Positions 1-7,048 of a DNA stretch of 22,591 nucleotides are shown here, piece by piece. The notes below the pieces were generated by a model that did no database searches, had not been told where the DNA came from, and saw only the letters and a list, made by a program, of their open reading frames with translations. The stretch's first letter is position 1. The number at the start of each line of letters is the position of its first letter. This DNA is from a virus. The stretch is taken from IMG/VR virus record IMGVR_UViG_3300008055_000004, positions 1 to 22,591 of that record. One strand, given 5' to 3'. The position numbers were made by a program, and so were the translations under genes.

Positions 1-9
1 ACGCTTTCT

Positions 10-261
10 ATGCGACAGCGCTGGGACGACGCTGACTATCTTGCCAAGATGGTTTTTTGCAGTATGGTTCCTATAGAATGCAGAAACACAGATCGCGGTT
101 ATGGTATAGGAACACAATTGTATGCTGATGTAAATTTGCTAATAACTCTAGATACTACTACTCAAGTTGTAATGCTACAATCTGCTACAGACATGCATTG
201 CAAGTTTAAAATGAGCTTTGAAAAATTTGTTTCTGAATTTTTTAGTAACGCTCAAATATAA
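10..261 (+). CDS. hypothetical protein, possibly 5'-truncated by the window edge
   Basis: An 83-residue protein with no family I recognise. The reading frame stays open to the first base of the window, so the ATG at 10 may be internal and the real start may lie upstream. The N-terminus is charged (RQRWDDADY) and the middle has an alternating hydrophobic, beta-like stretch (NLLITLDTTTQVVML, about residues 42-56). Base composition is more AT-rich than the replication genes downstream, as is often seen for phage accessory genes. The left arm of an imperfect inverted repeat (41-60) lies inside its 5' part. Confidence 0.5.
   Translation: MRQRWDDADYLAKMVFCSMVPIECRNTDRGYGIGTQLYADVNLLITLDTTTQVVMLQSATDMHCKFKMSFEKFVSEFFSNAQI
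41..60 (+). repeat. left arm of an imperfect inverted repeat
   Basis: TTGCCAAGAT followed by GTTTTTTGC. The reverse complement of 321-342 carries the same two blocks (10 and 9 identical bases), with GG-type spacing here and ACC-type spacing there. The arms face each other across about 260 bp. Confidence 0.55.
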
Positions 262-297
262 TTATAGCAATATAGTGTGATAAAACTTTATAAGTTG

Positions 298-305
298 TAT
301 CTTTA
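298..305 (+). promoter_or_regulatory. possible -7 box (TATCTTTA) upstream of the acidic gene
   Basis: TATCTTTA is identical to the -7 box at 4522 and close to the Bacteroidetes TAnnTTTG consensus. The -33 region (around 275-279, GTGTG) is a poor match, so this is a weak call. It would transcribe the gene starting at 363. A second look-alike, TATCTTGG at 332-339, lies inside the right arm of the inverted repeat. Confidence 0.3.
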
Positions 306-320
306 ATAATATGAATCTCT

Positions 321-342
321 GCAAAAAACGGTATCTTGGCAA
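321..342 (-). repeat. right arm of an imperfect inverted repeat
   Basis: On the minus strand this reads TTGCCAAGAT, ACC, GTTTTTTGC, matching 41-60 apart from the short spacer. It lies in the intergenic space just before the gene at 363. Confidence 0.55.
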
Positions 343-362
343 TAATTACTTGCTAACCTACC

Positions 363-659
363 ATGCTGTACCAACTTCCCAACGGAAAATGTGTAGAGAT
401 ATCTCTGGAGCAGTACCTCAGAATGAGTGATGAAGAGCTGGACATGTACATGGCATTTAACTCTGGCGAAGAGGTCAACGACCCCTTTGCGTTAAGTGTG
501 CTGCGTCATGGCCCCAGTGTTGACAAAAGCGAAGATGATGACCTGGACTTCATACAAGAACTAAGACTCGAAGAAGACCTTGGCATTAAAGAACTTACAG
601 ACCTTCTACCTGAGGAAAAGCTATCAGACATTGACTATGCTGACCCTGAAGACTATTGA
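363..659 (+). CDS. small, very acidic phage protein
   Basis: A 98-residue protein with 28 Asp/Glu against 7 Lys/Arg, so it carries a strong net negative charge, concentrated in the C-terminal half (EDDDLDF, EELR-type and DYADPEDY stretches). The N-terminal pattern (LPNGKCVEISLEQYLRMSDEE) looks like small conserved phage proteins of unknown role; I cannot name a family. The extreme acidity allows a DNA-mimic or protein-binding role, but that is inference only. It is followed 18 bases later by the HNH-like gene and probably shares its transcript. Confidence 0.75.
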   Translation: MLYQLPNGKCVEISLEQYLRMSDEELDMYMAFNSGEEVNDPFALSVLRHGPSVDKSEDDDLDFIQELRLEEDLGIKELTDLLPEEKLSDIDYADPEDY

Positions 660-677
660 CGCACCCTGCGCCTGACT

Positions 678-1094
678 ATGATAAAACCAAAGCTTAAAAC
701 CTGCGCGTCGTGCGGGGAGGAGAGATACATCTGGAAAAACTTTGAAGGACAGAAGTTCTGCAAAGACTGCTGGATGCAGAAAGCACCGCCCAAACAAGCG
801 CAAACCTCCAGGTTGATCAAACCTGTTTCTGACAAGCGCAAGCCTCTGGATCAACTGTACTCCAAGATGCGCAAGCAGTTTCTGGACCTTCCAGAAAACG
901 CTACCTGCAGAGCCAAACTACATGTATGCCTGAACACAAGCAGGCAAGACCTGACGATTCATCACAGCAAAGGACGTGGCAAGTATTATCTTGACACCAC
1001 CACCTGGATACCGCTGTGTCTCTCTTGTCACCGGTGGGTAGAGGAACACCCCGCTGACGCTAAAGAAATGTTCCTGACTGAAACCAGAGTTTAA
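678..1094 (+). CDS. HNH-fold, zinc-binding nuclease-like protein
   Basis: A 138-residue protein with two metal-site regions. The N-terminal ribbon has Cys9-x2-Cys12 and Cys28-x2-Cys31. The C-terminal half has Cys77, Cys84, a His95-His96 pair (LTIHHSKGR), then a Trp and Cys114-x2-Cys117-His118 ([13 protein letters not shown]), the layout of a zinc-stapled HNH/beta-beta-alpha-metal fold. Known relatives include lambda NinG/Rap-like junction nucleases and small phage HNH proteins. It probably cuts or binds DNA during recombination or host takeover. The central Asn of a textbook HNH motif is not obvious, so activity is uncertain. Confidence 0.65.
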   Translation: MIKPKLKTCASCGEERYIWKNFEGQKFCKDCWMQKAPPKQAQTSRLIKPVSDKRKPLDQLYSKMRKQFLDLPENATCRAKLHVCLNTSRQDLTIHHSKGRGKYYLDTTTWIPLCLSCHRWVEEHPADAKEMFLTETRV

Positions 1095-1105
1095 ACCCCA
1101 TTCAA

Positions 1106-1483
1106 ATGGAAGAACCATCATCACCAGGACCTTTTGGTCTGTTACACTTAGGAAGAGGCAGTTTTGGAGACGCTCTTTTAGCACTCAAAGAAGGTTACCG
1201 CGTCGCACGCAGTGGCTGGAATGGCAAGAATATGTTCATCTTTCAAAGACCACAAGATGAACTTACTCCTGCGTTCATTGTAGAAAGAGTAAAGTCTCTG
1301 CCTCAGTCTGTAAAAAACTTTATTTCTCAAAAGTACAACCATGAAACTCACTACTCCAGTGGTGAAGAAATCAAAGTAAAGTTTACAGCTTACTTGTGCA
1401 TGTATGCTGCTGATGGAACCATTGTCAATGGATGGCTGGCTTCTCAGACAGACATGCTTGCAGAAGACTGGTCTATTTTATAA
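1106..1483 (+). CDS. tad2: DUF2829 protein, Tad2-like anti-Thoeris (signal-sequestering) protein
   Basis: A 125-residue protein matching the DUF2829 layout. After a short Pro/Gly-rich N-terminal extension comes [20 protein letters not shown] (about 21-40) and then an aromatic strand (MFIF). The family C-terminal signature [13 protein letters not shown] lies at 110-122, preceded by [14 protein letters not shown]2829 proteins are established as Tad2, which forms an oligomer that binds and hides the cyclic ADP-ribose-type signal made by the Thoeris defence sensor ThsB, so that the ThsA effector stays off. It has no catalytic role. Placement among small early genes fits a counter-defence job. Family assignment is strong from the motif; ligand range is unknown. 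Confidence 0.85.
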   Translation: MEEPSSPGPFGLLHLGRGSFGDALLALKEGYRVARSGWNGKNMFIFQRPQDELTPAFIVERVKSLPQSVKNFISQKYNHETHYSSGEEIKVKFTAYLCMYAADGTIVNGWLASQTDMLAEDWSIL

Positions 1484-1511
1484 CAGCTCAAAAACAACCT
1501 TTTAATCCCTT

Positions 1512-1820
1512 ATGAAAAAATTTATTGGCTACTATATCATTGGTGCAAACACCTATGAAGATGCAAAAGCTGAAAGAGGACTCCTTTTATGGAGTGAAAG
1601 CAAACCTTCTTTTTTCAAACGTCTGTTCAACGCATTGCTCTTGGGTATCCACTGGGTGGACAAACCACGCACGCTTGCTGATCGCGGCAAGACTTCACAA
1701 AGTCTCAGCGGTGATACAGACAAAGCTTACACAGAAATGCAGAAGCTTACCCCTGTGACTGGTGACGTGCAACGTCCCGTGCGCAAGAACACCAGGCCCA
1801 AGCCTGAACTCAAAAACTAA
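1512..1820 (+). CDS. hypothetical protein with basic C-terminus
   Basis: A 102-residue protein, not recognised. The first half is hydrophobic and aromatic (MKKFIGYYIIGANTYEDAK, then FFKRLFNALLLGIHWVDKP), which could be a compact fold or a weak membrane-associating helix. The second half is polar and ends in a basic, proline-containing tail (RPVRKNTRPKPELKN), probably disordered. It lies between the Tad2-like gene and the SF2 helicase, eight bases before the latter, and is presumably co-transcribed with both. Confidence 0.65.
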   Translation: MKKFIGYYIIGANTYEDAKAERGLLLWSESKPSFFKRLFNALLLGIHWVDKPRTLADRGKTSQSLSGDTDKAYTEMQKLTPVTGDVQRPVRKNTRPKPELKN

Positions 1821-1828
1821 CAAACAAC

Positions 1829-2938
1829 ATGATGACTGAATTAACCAAACGTGAGTTGATTCAGCAAGATGCCCTCACGGCGGTGCGTAACAAACACCGC
1901 TGTGGCCTGGGCATTTCTGTTGGTGTAGGAAAAACCCTCATAGGACTACGCCACATGGAGCAAGAGTACACAGATGGTGCCACTAAGTTTTTAGTGGTAG
2001 CACCTAAGGTCAGCATCTTCCAGTCATGGAAAGATGATGCTGAAAAGTTTGGACTCAGCTACTTGCTGGAGCACATTGAATTTACTACCTATCTGTCCTT
2101 AGGCAAAAAATCCAGAGACTATGATGTAGTCTACCTGGACGAGTGTCACAGCCTTTTGTACACACACGACTTTTATCTGTCAACTTTTTCTGGCAAGGTC
2201 CTGGGACTGACAGGTACACCGCCACGTTTCAAAAAATCTGAGAAAGGTGAAATGGTGGACAAGTACTGTCCCATTGTTTATACTTACATTACTGACGATG
2301 CTGTTGAAGACAAGATCTTAAACGACTACCAGATCATCGTGCACAGCCTTCCGCTTAGCACCACCAAGAACCACAAGGTGAGTCTGAAAAAAGGTGGTTT
2401 CTTTATGACCAGTGAGCAGGCCAACTACGACTACTGGTCTGACAGGATCCTTTCTGCTACCAACGGGGCACAGCAAAAGATCTTTCGCATCATGCGCATG
2501 CAGGCTCTTATGCAGTTTTCTTCAAAAGAACGCTACGCCATGCGACTGCTCCAAATGTTTCATCAAAAGTGCATTGTCTTTTGCAACACCACCGATCAAG
2601 CGGACCGGATCTATCCTTGCTCTTACCATAGCAAAAACCCAGACAGCGAACGCAACCTGGAACTGTTCAAAAAAGGTGAGATCCTTTCGCTAACCTGTGT
2701 CCAACAACTCAACGAAGGTGTAAACATTCCTGACCTGGGCACCGGCATTATCCTGCACGCATACAGCAATGAACGCAAAAGCTCTCAGAGGCTTGGAAGG
2801 CTTCTTCGTCTGAGTCCAGACAAGAAGGCCACCATTCATATACTGATGTATGAGAACACCATCGATGCTGAATGGGTCAGCGATGCTCTCAGAGACCTGG
2901 ATGCGGATAAGATCTTGTACACAGACCCCATGTTTTAA
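1829..2938 (+). CDS. SF2 DNA helicase, DECH-box
   Basis: A 369-residue superfamily 2 helicase that should couple ATP hydrolysis to DNA strand separation or translocation. Motif I (Walker A) is GVGKT at 32-36; motif II is Asp104-Glu-Cys-His107 (DECH); motif III is TGTPP near 128-132. The second RecA domain carries LNEGVNIPD and a motif VI QRLGRLLR near 319-327. It is short for the superfamily, with only the two RecA lobes and no accessory domain, as in compact phage UvsW or RecG-like annealing helicases. The ATG pair at 1829 and 1832 makes the start uncertain by one codon. Together with the NinB-like gene downstream it suggests a recombination-dependent replication role. Confidence 0.88.
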   Translation: MMTELTKRELIQQDALTAVRNKHRCGLGISVGVGKTLIGLRHMEQEYTDGATKFLVVAPKVSIFQSWKDDAEKFGLSYLLEHIEFTTYLSLGKKSRDYDVVYLDECHSLLYTHDFYLSTFSGKVLGLTGTPPRFKKSEKGEMVDKYCPIVYTYITDDAVEDKILNDYQIIVHSLPLSTTKNHKVSLKKGGFFMTSEQANYDYWSDRILSATNGAQQKIFRIMRMQALMQFSSKERYAMRLLQMFHQKCIVFCNTTDQADRIYPCSYHSKNPDSERNLELFKKGEILSLTCVQQLNEGVNIPDLGTGIILHAYSNERKSSQRLGRLLRLSPDKKATIHILMYENTIDAEWVSDALRDLDADKILYTDPMF

Positions 2939-2960
2939 GCTGCCGTTTTACACTCACCTT

Positions 2961-3353
2961 ATGCGCAACGCGGTTATTACTTTTACCAAAAAAGATGGAC
3001 AGTTGGTCCCTGCCTCTGAAAGAGAAATGGGTAAGCTCAAACTGTTCAGTATGTCCATTAAAGACAAAGAGACCGTTGAGGTCTATATGTCGGTGTCAAC
3101 ACCCAACAACAAAACACTACCCCAGCTGGCAAGGATTCACGCCATGCTCAGAGAACTCTCTGGATTTACCGGTCACACACTGGACGAGATCAAAGATGAA
3201 ATAAAAAGAAAGGCGGGCCTGTACACTGTGACAGGAACCCGCTCTGAGGATGTGGAGTTCAAAAGCTTTGCAGACTGTAGCAAGGATGAATTGTCAAAAG
3301 CAATAGAGACCTGTATTCAAATAGGTCACTTGCTGGGACATGACATTTACTAA
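2961..3353 (+). CDS. NinB-like recombination protein (putative)
   Basis: A 130-residue protein. The frame is open further upstream, but earlier starts would overlap the helicase gene; ATG 2961 follows its stop by 22 bases. An N-terminal strand (AVITFTKKDG) is followed by a helical core, QLARIHAMLRELSGFTGHTL, and then KSFADCSKDELSKAIETCIQ. The order of short strand, 'head-count plus test for similar ring' helix and a C-terminal 'F..CSKDELS..I' segment recalls the NinB/Orf recombination mediators of lambdoid phages. The resemblance is in layout rather than a clear motif. Its stop overlaps the stop of the convergent minus-strand gene. Confidence 0.5.
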   Translation: MRNAVITFTKKDGQLVPASEREMGKLKLFSMSIKDKETVEVYMSVSTPNNKTLPQLARIHAMLRELSGFTGHTLDEIKDEIKRKAGLYTVTGTRSEDVEFKSFADCSKDELSKAIETCIQIGHLLGHDIY

Positions 3354-3679
3354 AGAGAATCTTTAAGCATTTCTGCTGCCTCACTCTGCGATACTTGCAC
3401 TACAAAACCTTCGTTTCTTGCGATGGTTTCAAACTCTTTTGCAAGAATCAGCAGCGTTTCATAGTGGTGCACCCATTCTTGCGTAATGTCTTGCAAAGAC
3501 ATTTGCTGATGCGCATCGTTGAGTTCATCTGCAGATTTACCTGCAATCATAAACCCTAGCGCATTCTGGATCCTTTTGTAGTATCCAGAGCTCATGGCAA
3601 TGTTTACCAGCGCTTCCGGTTTGATAATGTCAATCATACCAGGGGCTGGTGTACGTGAATTGTTGTTTTCATTCTCCAT
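3350..3679 (-). CDS. hypothetical protein, lone minus-strand gene
   Basis: A 109-residue helical protein with no recognised family. The frame is open further upstream, but ATG 3679 (MENENNNSR) is preferred because a -7 box (TATTTTTG, 3707-3700) lies only about 20 bases before it and the upstream codons would be promoter sequence. The N-terminus is polar and probably disordered (ENNNSRTPAPG); the rest is helical, with EWVHHYETLLILAKEFETIA as a likely amphipathic helix. It is the only minus-strand gene inside the plus-strand early block and is convergent with the NinB-like gene, their stop codons overlapping. Confidence 0.7.
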   Translation of the reverse strand: MENENNNSRTPAPGMIDIIKPEALVNIAMSSGYYKRIQNALGFMIAGKSADELNDAHQQMSLQDITQEWVHHYETLLILAKEFETIARNEGFVVQVSQSEAAEMLKDSL

Positions 3680-3699
3680 TGAAATACTAATTAAGTCTA

Positions 3700-3707
3700 C
3701 AAAAATA
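3700..3707 (-). promoter_or_regulatory. minus-strand promoter -7 box, TATTTTTG followed by TAGAC
   Basis: Exact match to the Bacteroidetes -7 consensus TAnnTTTG on the minus strand, followed by TAGAC, the same extension seen downstream of the box at 8901. No convincing TTTG lies at the expected -33 position, so upstream support is missing. It fits transcription of the gene starting at 3679. Confidence 0.5.
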
Positions 3708-3736
3708 AGAAAGAAGCACACTAAGTTCTACACCAC

Positions 3737-4471
3737 ATGCAAAATAAAAATGTACCCTCACTCACTCACGACCAAATTGTTGACAAACTGCAGGAAATGC
3801 TTAGACCTTCTGGTTGGCACAACCTGCTCAAAGGTTTCTTAGTATCAGAAGACTTTGAAAAAATCATTCTCACCTTAGAAACGCTTGTGAAAGAAGACAA
3901 AAGGTTTACTCCCCCTTTAAAACAAGTTTTCAGAGCCTTTCAGGAGTGCCCTCTTGAAAATCTTAAGGTAGTCATTATCGGTCAAGATCCGTATCCACAA
4001 CTAGGCGTGGCAGATGGCATTGCTTTCAGTTGTGGTAACACGATGAAAATGGAAGCTTCTCTTCGCTACATCCATAAAGCTGTTATTGACACTGTTTACC
4101 ATGGTCAATTAGACATAAAAGAACTGAGTCCTGACCTAACCCGTTGGGCCAACCAAGGCGTATTGCTTATGAACACTTCTCTGACAACAGAGATTGGTAA
4201 AATTGGCAAGCACTTGGAACTATGGAAAAGTTTTACAGCTTACGTTATAGATATGATTAATACCCAAAAAAAGGACATTGTCTGGGTCTTTTTGGGTAAA
4301 AAAGCTCAAGAGTATAGTGACCTAGTTGATGACCACCGGCACAGAAAACTCTATGCATCACATCCTGCATCAGCAGCGTATCAAAGGGAACAGTCCTGGA
4401 ACTGTAACGACATCTTCAACGAAGTTAATAAAAACCTTGTAGAACTGCAATACCCCCCTGTCAAGTGGTAA
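3737..4471 (+). CDS. ung: uracil-DNA glycosylase, family 1
   Basis: A 244-residue enzyme that flips uracil out of DNA and cuts the N-glycosidic bond, starting base-excision repair. The water-activating loop GQDPYP is at 82-87 (catalytic Asp84), followed by GVADGIAFS for uracil recognition, LLMNTSLT for base discrimination, and the leucine-intercalation loop as SHPASAAY with catalytic His209 (HPSPLS in most relatives, so HPAS is a modest variant). Length is normal for family 1. It sits between the lone minus-strand gene and the helicase promoter. Paired with the phage's own thyX and dNMP kinase, it suggests a phage that keeps uracil out of its genome. Confidence 0.93.
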   Translation: MQNKNVPSLTHDQIVDKLQEMLRPSGWHNLLKGFLVSEDFEKIILTLETLVKEDKRFTPPLKQVFRAFQECPLENLKVVIIGQDPYPQLGVADGIAFSCGNTMKMEASLRYIHKAVIDTVYHGQLDIKELSPDLTRWANQGVLLMNTSLTTEIGKIGKHLELWKSFTAYVIDMINTQKKDIVWVFLGKKAQEYSDLVDDHRHRKLYASHPASAAYQREQSWNCNDIFNEVNKNLVELQYPPVKW

Positions 4472-4487
4472 TAACCCTGTTTTTTCT

Positions 4488-4513
4488 GTAGACCATTTTT
4501 TGTTTTGGTCTAC
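4488..4513. promoter_or_regulatory. perfect 8-bp inverted repeat overlapping the helicase promoter
   Basis: GTAGACCA (4488-4495), ten bases mostly T, then TGGTCTAC (4506-4513). The loop contains the TTTG that would be the -33 element of the promoter driving the helicase gene. It could be an operator for a dimeric repressor, or the hairpin of a terminator for ung; no T-run directly follows the right arm, which argues for the operator reading. A partial copy (TTTAGACCA) recurs at 4552-4560. Confidence 0.5.
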
Positions 4514-4529
4514 AAAATTCGTATCTTTA
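4499..4529 (+). promoter_or_regulatory. Bacteroidetes-type promoter for the replication block
   Basis: TTTG at 4499-4502, a 19-base spacer and TATCTTTA at 4522-4529, matching TTTG-N19-TAnnTTTG with one mismatch in the last base. The predicted start of transcription is near 4535, about 14 bases before the ATG at 4549. Confidence 0.6.
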
Positions 4530-4548
4530 CACCTGTTCCGTATTCTAC

Positions 4549-5595
4549 ATGTTTAGACCACCCCTTACTGAAACCACACCTTCAGCTACAAATTCAAAAA
4601 ACATGGCGCAAACAGCATCACACATGGGTGGTGCTACCCCTAAAAAACCCTGGAAACGCTATGGAGATATCATGTCTGACAGCATTGAATATCTCACCAG
4701 GCGTTCACAAGGGTCTCTTAAATCACTAAAAACTCAATGGCCCACCTTCAACAAGATAGGTCTTGACGGCATTGAGTGGCAGTCACTGTATGTGATTGCT
4801 GCAAGACCTGGTGTAGGTAAGACACTGATCGCAGCTTCCCTTACCAGAGAGTTGCAGGTGCTCAACCGTGACCAGGATTTTGCTGTGCTGCATTTCCAGT
4901 TTGAGATGCTGGGTCGCAACATGGCAATGCGTGAGCTCTCCAGTGCAACCAACATGAACATCCGTTACATGCAAAGTGCACAGGACGATGGATTGCCCCC
5001 GCTAACTGCCGTAGACCTGAAACGACTGGAGGAATACGCTTCCAAACAACACACGCGTGAAGAGTTTGTCATTGACAAACCTTTGAGCGTTTCTCAGATG
5101 GAAGACGTGATCATGAGTTTTCACAATGACGTAAGAAAACCGGTAGTGATCACACTGGACCACACACTGCTTGTTAAGCAAGGTGCGTCCGAAACCAGCA
5201 GACAACAAACCCTGCAAAACTTGGCAACAATGATGACAGAAATAAAAAACAAGCTTCCTGTTACTTTTCTGATTCTGACACAGCTCAATCGTGACATTGA
5301 CGACGCAGAACGACAAAAACCAGGCATGTTGAGCAACTATCCCACAGAAGCTGATGTGTTTGGTAGTGACTACCTGTTGCAGTGCGCTGATGTAATGATC
5401 GCCTACAACCGTCCTGCCAAATACAACCTTGCTCTCTATGGCCCGCAGCGTTTTGAAATCACAGACAAATACCTGCTTGCTCAACATGTTCTAAAAAACC
5501 GCTTTGGAGAACCCGCCATCTACTGGTACAAGGCTCAGTACGAGACCATGACCATTGCAGAAGCACCAGTACCCAGAATGATTCCAAAAAAATAA
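4549..5595 (+). CDS. replicative DNA helicase, DnaB-type RecA domain
   Basis: A 348-residue protein with a DnaB C-terminal ATPase core and only a short N-terminal region, which would unwind the fork as a hexamer. Walker A is ARPGVGKT (about 85-92), an FQFEM segment matches helicase motif H1a, Walker B is VVITLDHTLL, and LTQLNRDID is the glutamine sensor loop (H3). The N-terminal DnaB domain that contacts primase is absent or replaced by about 60 polar residues. Either ATG 4549 or ATG 4603 could be the start; the promoter at 4499 allows both, and the A-rich AAAAAAC before 4603 resembles other starts here. Primase follows four genes later. Confidence 0.9.
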   Translation: MFRPPLTETTPSATNSKNMAQTASHMGGATPKKPWKRYGDIMSDSIEYLTRRSQGSLKSLKTQWPTFNKIGLDGIEWQSLYVIAARPGVGKTLIAASLTRELQVLNRDQDFAVLHFQFEMLGRNMAMRELSSATNMNIRYMQSAQDDGLPPLTAVDLKRLEEYASKQHTREEFVIDKPLSVSQMEDVIMSFHNDVRKPVVITLDHTLLVKQGASETSRQQTLQNLATMMTEIKNKLPVTFLILTQLNRDIDDAERQKPGMLSNYPTEADVFGSDYLLQCADVMIAYNRPAKYNLALYGPQRFEITDKYLLAQHVLKNRFGEPAIYWYKAQYETMTIAEAPVPRMIPKK

Positions 5596-5616
5596 CTTAA
5601 AACAAATTCGCATCGC

Positions 5617-6264
5617 ATGACAACCGCAACAATCGACAAACCTAAACGACACATCTCTGCTATTACAGCAGAGTACCGCGCCTTCTGGCAACCCTTGTTT
5701 GACCACATGGGTCTCACCAATCCTCAGTTTGGTGCTAAGCTCTGCTACCTGGGCAGAGAGTTTTCTACTGACGGGTCCCGTGTACCTGGCATCAGGTTCT
5801 TTCCCAATGAACTCAACAACGGTGCAGACTACTACACTGAGTTGTTTGACTGGGATCAGAACCGCTTTGACCCTGCCAACCGGTCGCTGTACAGGCTCAA
5901 GCATGATCCAGACTGGCAGAGCAAATCTCACAAGTATATTGAGGCTGTTTCTGAAAAGCTCCCTACCAGCACGTATGCTGTGAGGCTTTCAGATTTTGAG
6001 CTGATCAACACCACGGACGCCAAAGCACTGACCCCTGAGCTCAAAAAACCAGTGGCTGCTGAAAAAGCACCTGAGTTGTTTTCAGAAATTGGCCTGGACC
6101 TGGAGTCACAAATGACTGAAATGTTCAGTGACAAAGAAGACAACCACTACTCGTCCATGACCATCAGGGATCTGTACTGCATGCTTCAGAACGTTCCTTT
6201 GAGCAACAAAAAATGGTTAAATCAACTCATTACATCTGGTAAACAATGGCGACAACTACCGTAA
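5617..6264 (+). CDS. hypothetical protein in the replication block
   Basis: A 215-residue protein, not recognised. The N-terminal two-thirds looks globular (aromatic-rich, with AEYRAFWQPLFDHMG and FFPNELNNGADYYTELFDW), followed by an acidic, proline-containing linker (about 135-165) and a C-terminal helical segment (MTIRDLYCMLQNVPLSNKKWL). This two-part layout with a linker is what an adaptor or helicase-loader protein might look like, but there is no motif to prove it. Its end overlaps the start of the RecA-like ATPase gene by 19 bases, so the two are probably translationally coupled and may act together. Confidence 0.75.
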   Translation: MTTATIDKPKRHISAITAEYRAFWQPLFDHMGLTNPQFGAKLCYLGREFSTDGSRVPGIRFFPNELNNGADYYTELFDWDQNRFDPANRSLYRLKHDPDWQSKSHKYIEAVSEKLPTSTYAVRLSDFELINTTDAKALTPELKKPVAAEKAPELFSEIGLDLESQMTEMFSDKEDNHYSSMTIRDLYCMLQNVPLSNKKWLNQLITSGKQWRQLP

Positions 6265-7016
6265 GCACAGGCATCGTCCTTCCCACAGGTGTGGTGAAGG
6301 CTATCACCAAAAGCCCCAAGAACCTGATCATCTTCTCAAAACCCAAGGTGGGTAAAACCACTTTGCTCTCCAAGCTTGAGAACTGTTTGATCATTGACCT
6401 GGAGAGTGGCACTGACTACATTGACGCAATGAAGATCAAAGCGTCCAACGTGACAGAACTCAGCAACATTGTGCGCGCCATTCAGGAAGCAGGAAAGCCC
6501 TACAAGTTCATTGCTGTAGACACCATCACTGCCCTGGAAGAAATGTGCATACCACTTGCAGAGTACAACTACTCCAAAAGCTCGATGGGTACCAACTGGT
6601 TCAAAGAAGGCGGTGGTAAACAAAAGTATGGGTCCATTCTCAACATGGCCAATGGTGCAGGCTATCCATGGCTTCGCCAGGCGTTTGAGACCATGGTCAG
6701 CATGCTCAAAGGACTTGCCCCGCATGTGATCCTGGTAGGACACATCAAAGACACCTTGCTGGAAAAGAACGGTGCAGAGTTCAACTCTCTGGATCTGGAT
6801 CTGACCGGCAAGCTCAAGCGCATCACCACCTCAAACGCTGATGCTATTGGCTATTTGTACCGCAAAGGCAACCAAAACATCTTGAGCTTCAAAACCTCTG
6901 ATGAAATTGCCTGTGGTGCCCGTCCAGAACATCTTCGCAACGCAGAGATCGTGCTCTCTGAGATACAGGAAGATGGCAGTGTAGTGACACACTGGGACAA
7001 GATTTTCATTGACTGA
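6246..7016 (+). CDS. RecA-fold ATPase, Sak4-like recombinase
   Basis: A 256-residue P-loop ATPase. Walker A is SKPKVGKTT at 31-39 (Ser in place of the first Gly), a short acidic strand follows (LIIDLESGTD), and Walker B is FIAVDTITALEE around Asp92. This is the layout of the phage 'AAA_24'/Sak4 group, single-domain RecA relatives that promote single-strand annealing together with a phage SSB. The gene directly downstream encodes an SSB-like protein, the usual partner arrangement. It overlaps the previous gene by 19 bases. The exact biochemical class (annealase or loader) cannot be settled from sequence. Confidence 0.82.
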   Translation: MATTTVSTGIVLPTGVVKAITKSPKNLIIFSKPKVGKTTLLSKLENCLIIDLESGTDYIDAMKIKASNVTELSNIVRAIQEAGKPYKFIAVDTITALEEMCIPLAEYNYSKSSMGTNWFKEGGGKQKYGSILNMANGAGYPWLRQAFETMVSMLKGLAPHVILVGHIKDTLLEKNGAEFNSLDLDLTGKLKRITTSNADAIGYLYRKGNQNILSFKTSDEIACGARPEHLRNAEIVLSEIQEDGSVVTHWDKIFID

Positions 7017-7048
7017 ACAACCAACCAACAACCTAAATTTTAAAAAAC

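Noticed and set aside
38-50. ATCTTG-C-CAAGAT palindrome followed by a T-run, looking like a terminator
   Set aside because: One-base loop and six-base AT-rich stem inside an open reading frame; better explained as part of the inverted-repeat arm.
2850-2960. N-terminal extension of the NinB-like protein
   Set aside because: It would overlap the end of the helicase gene in another frame; ATG 2961 sits in a normal intergenic position.
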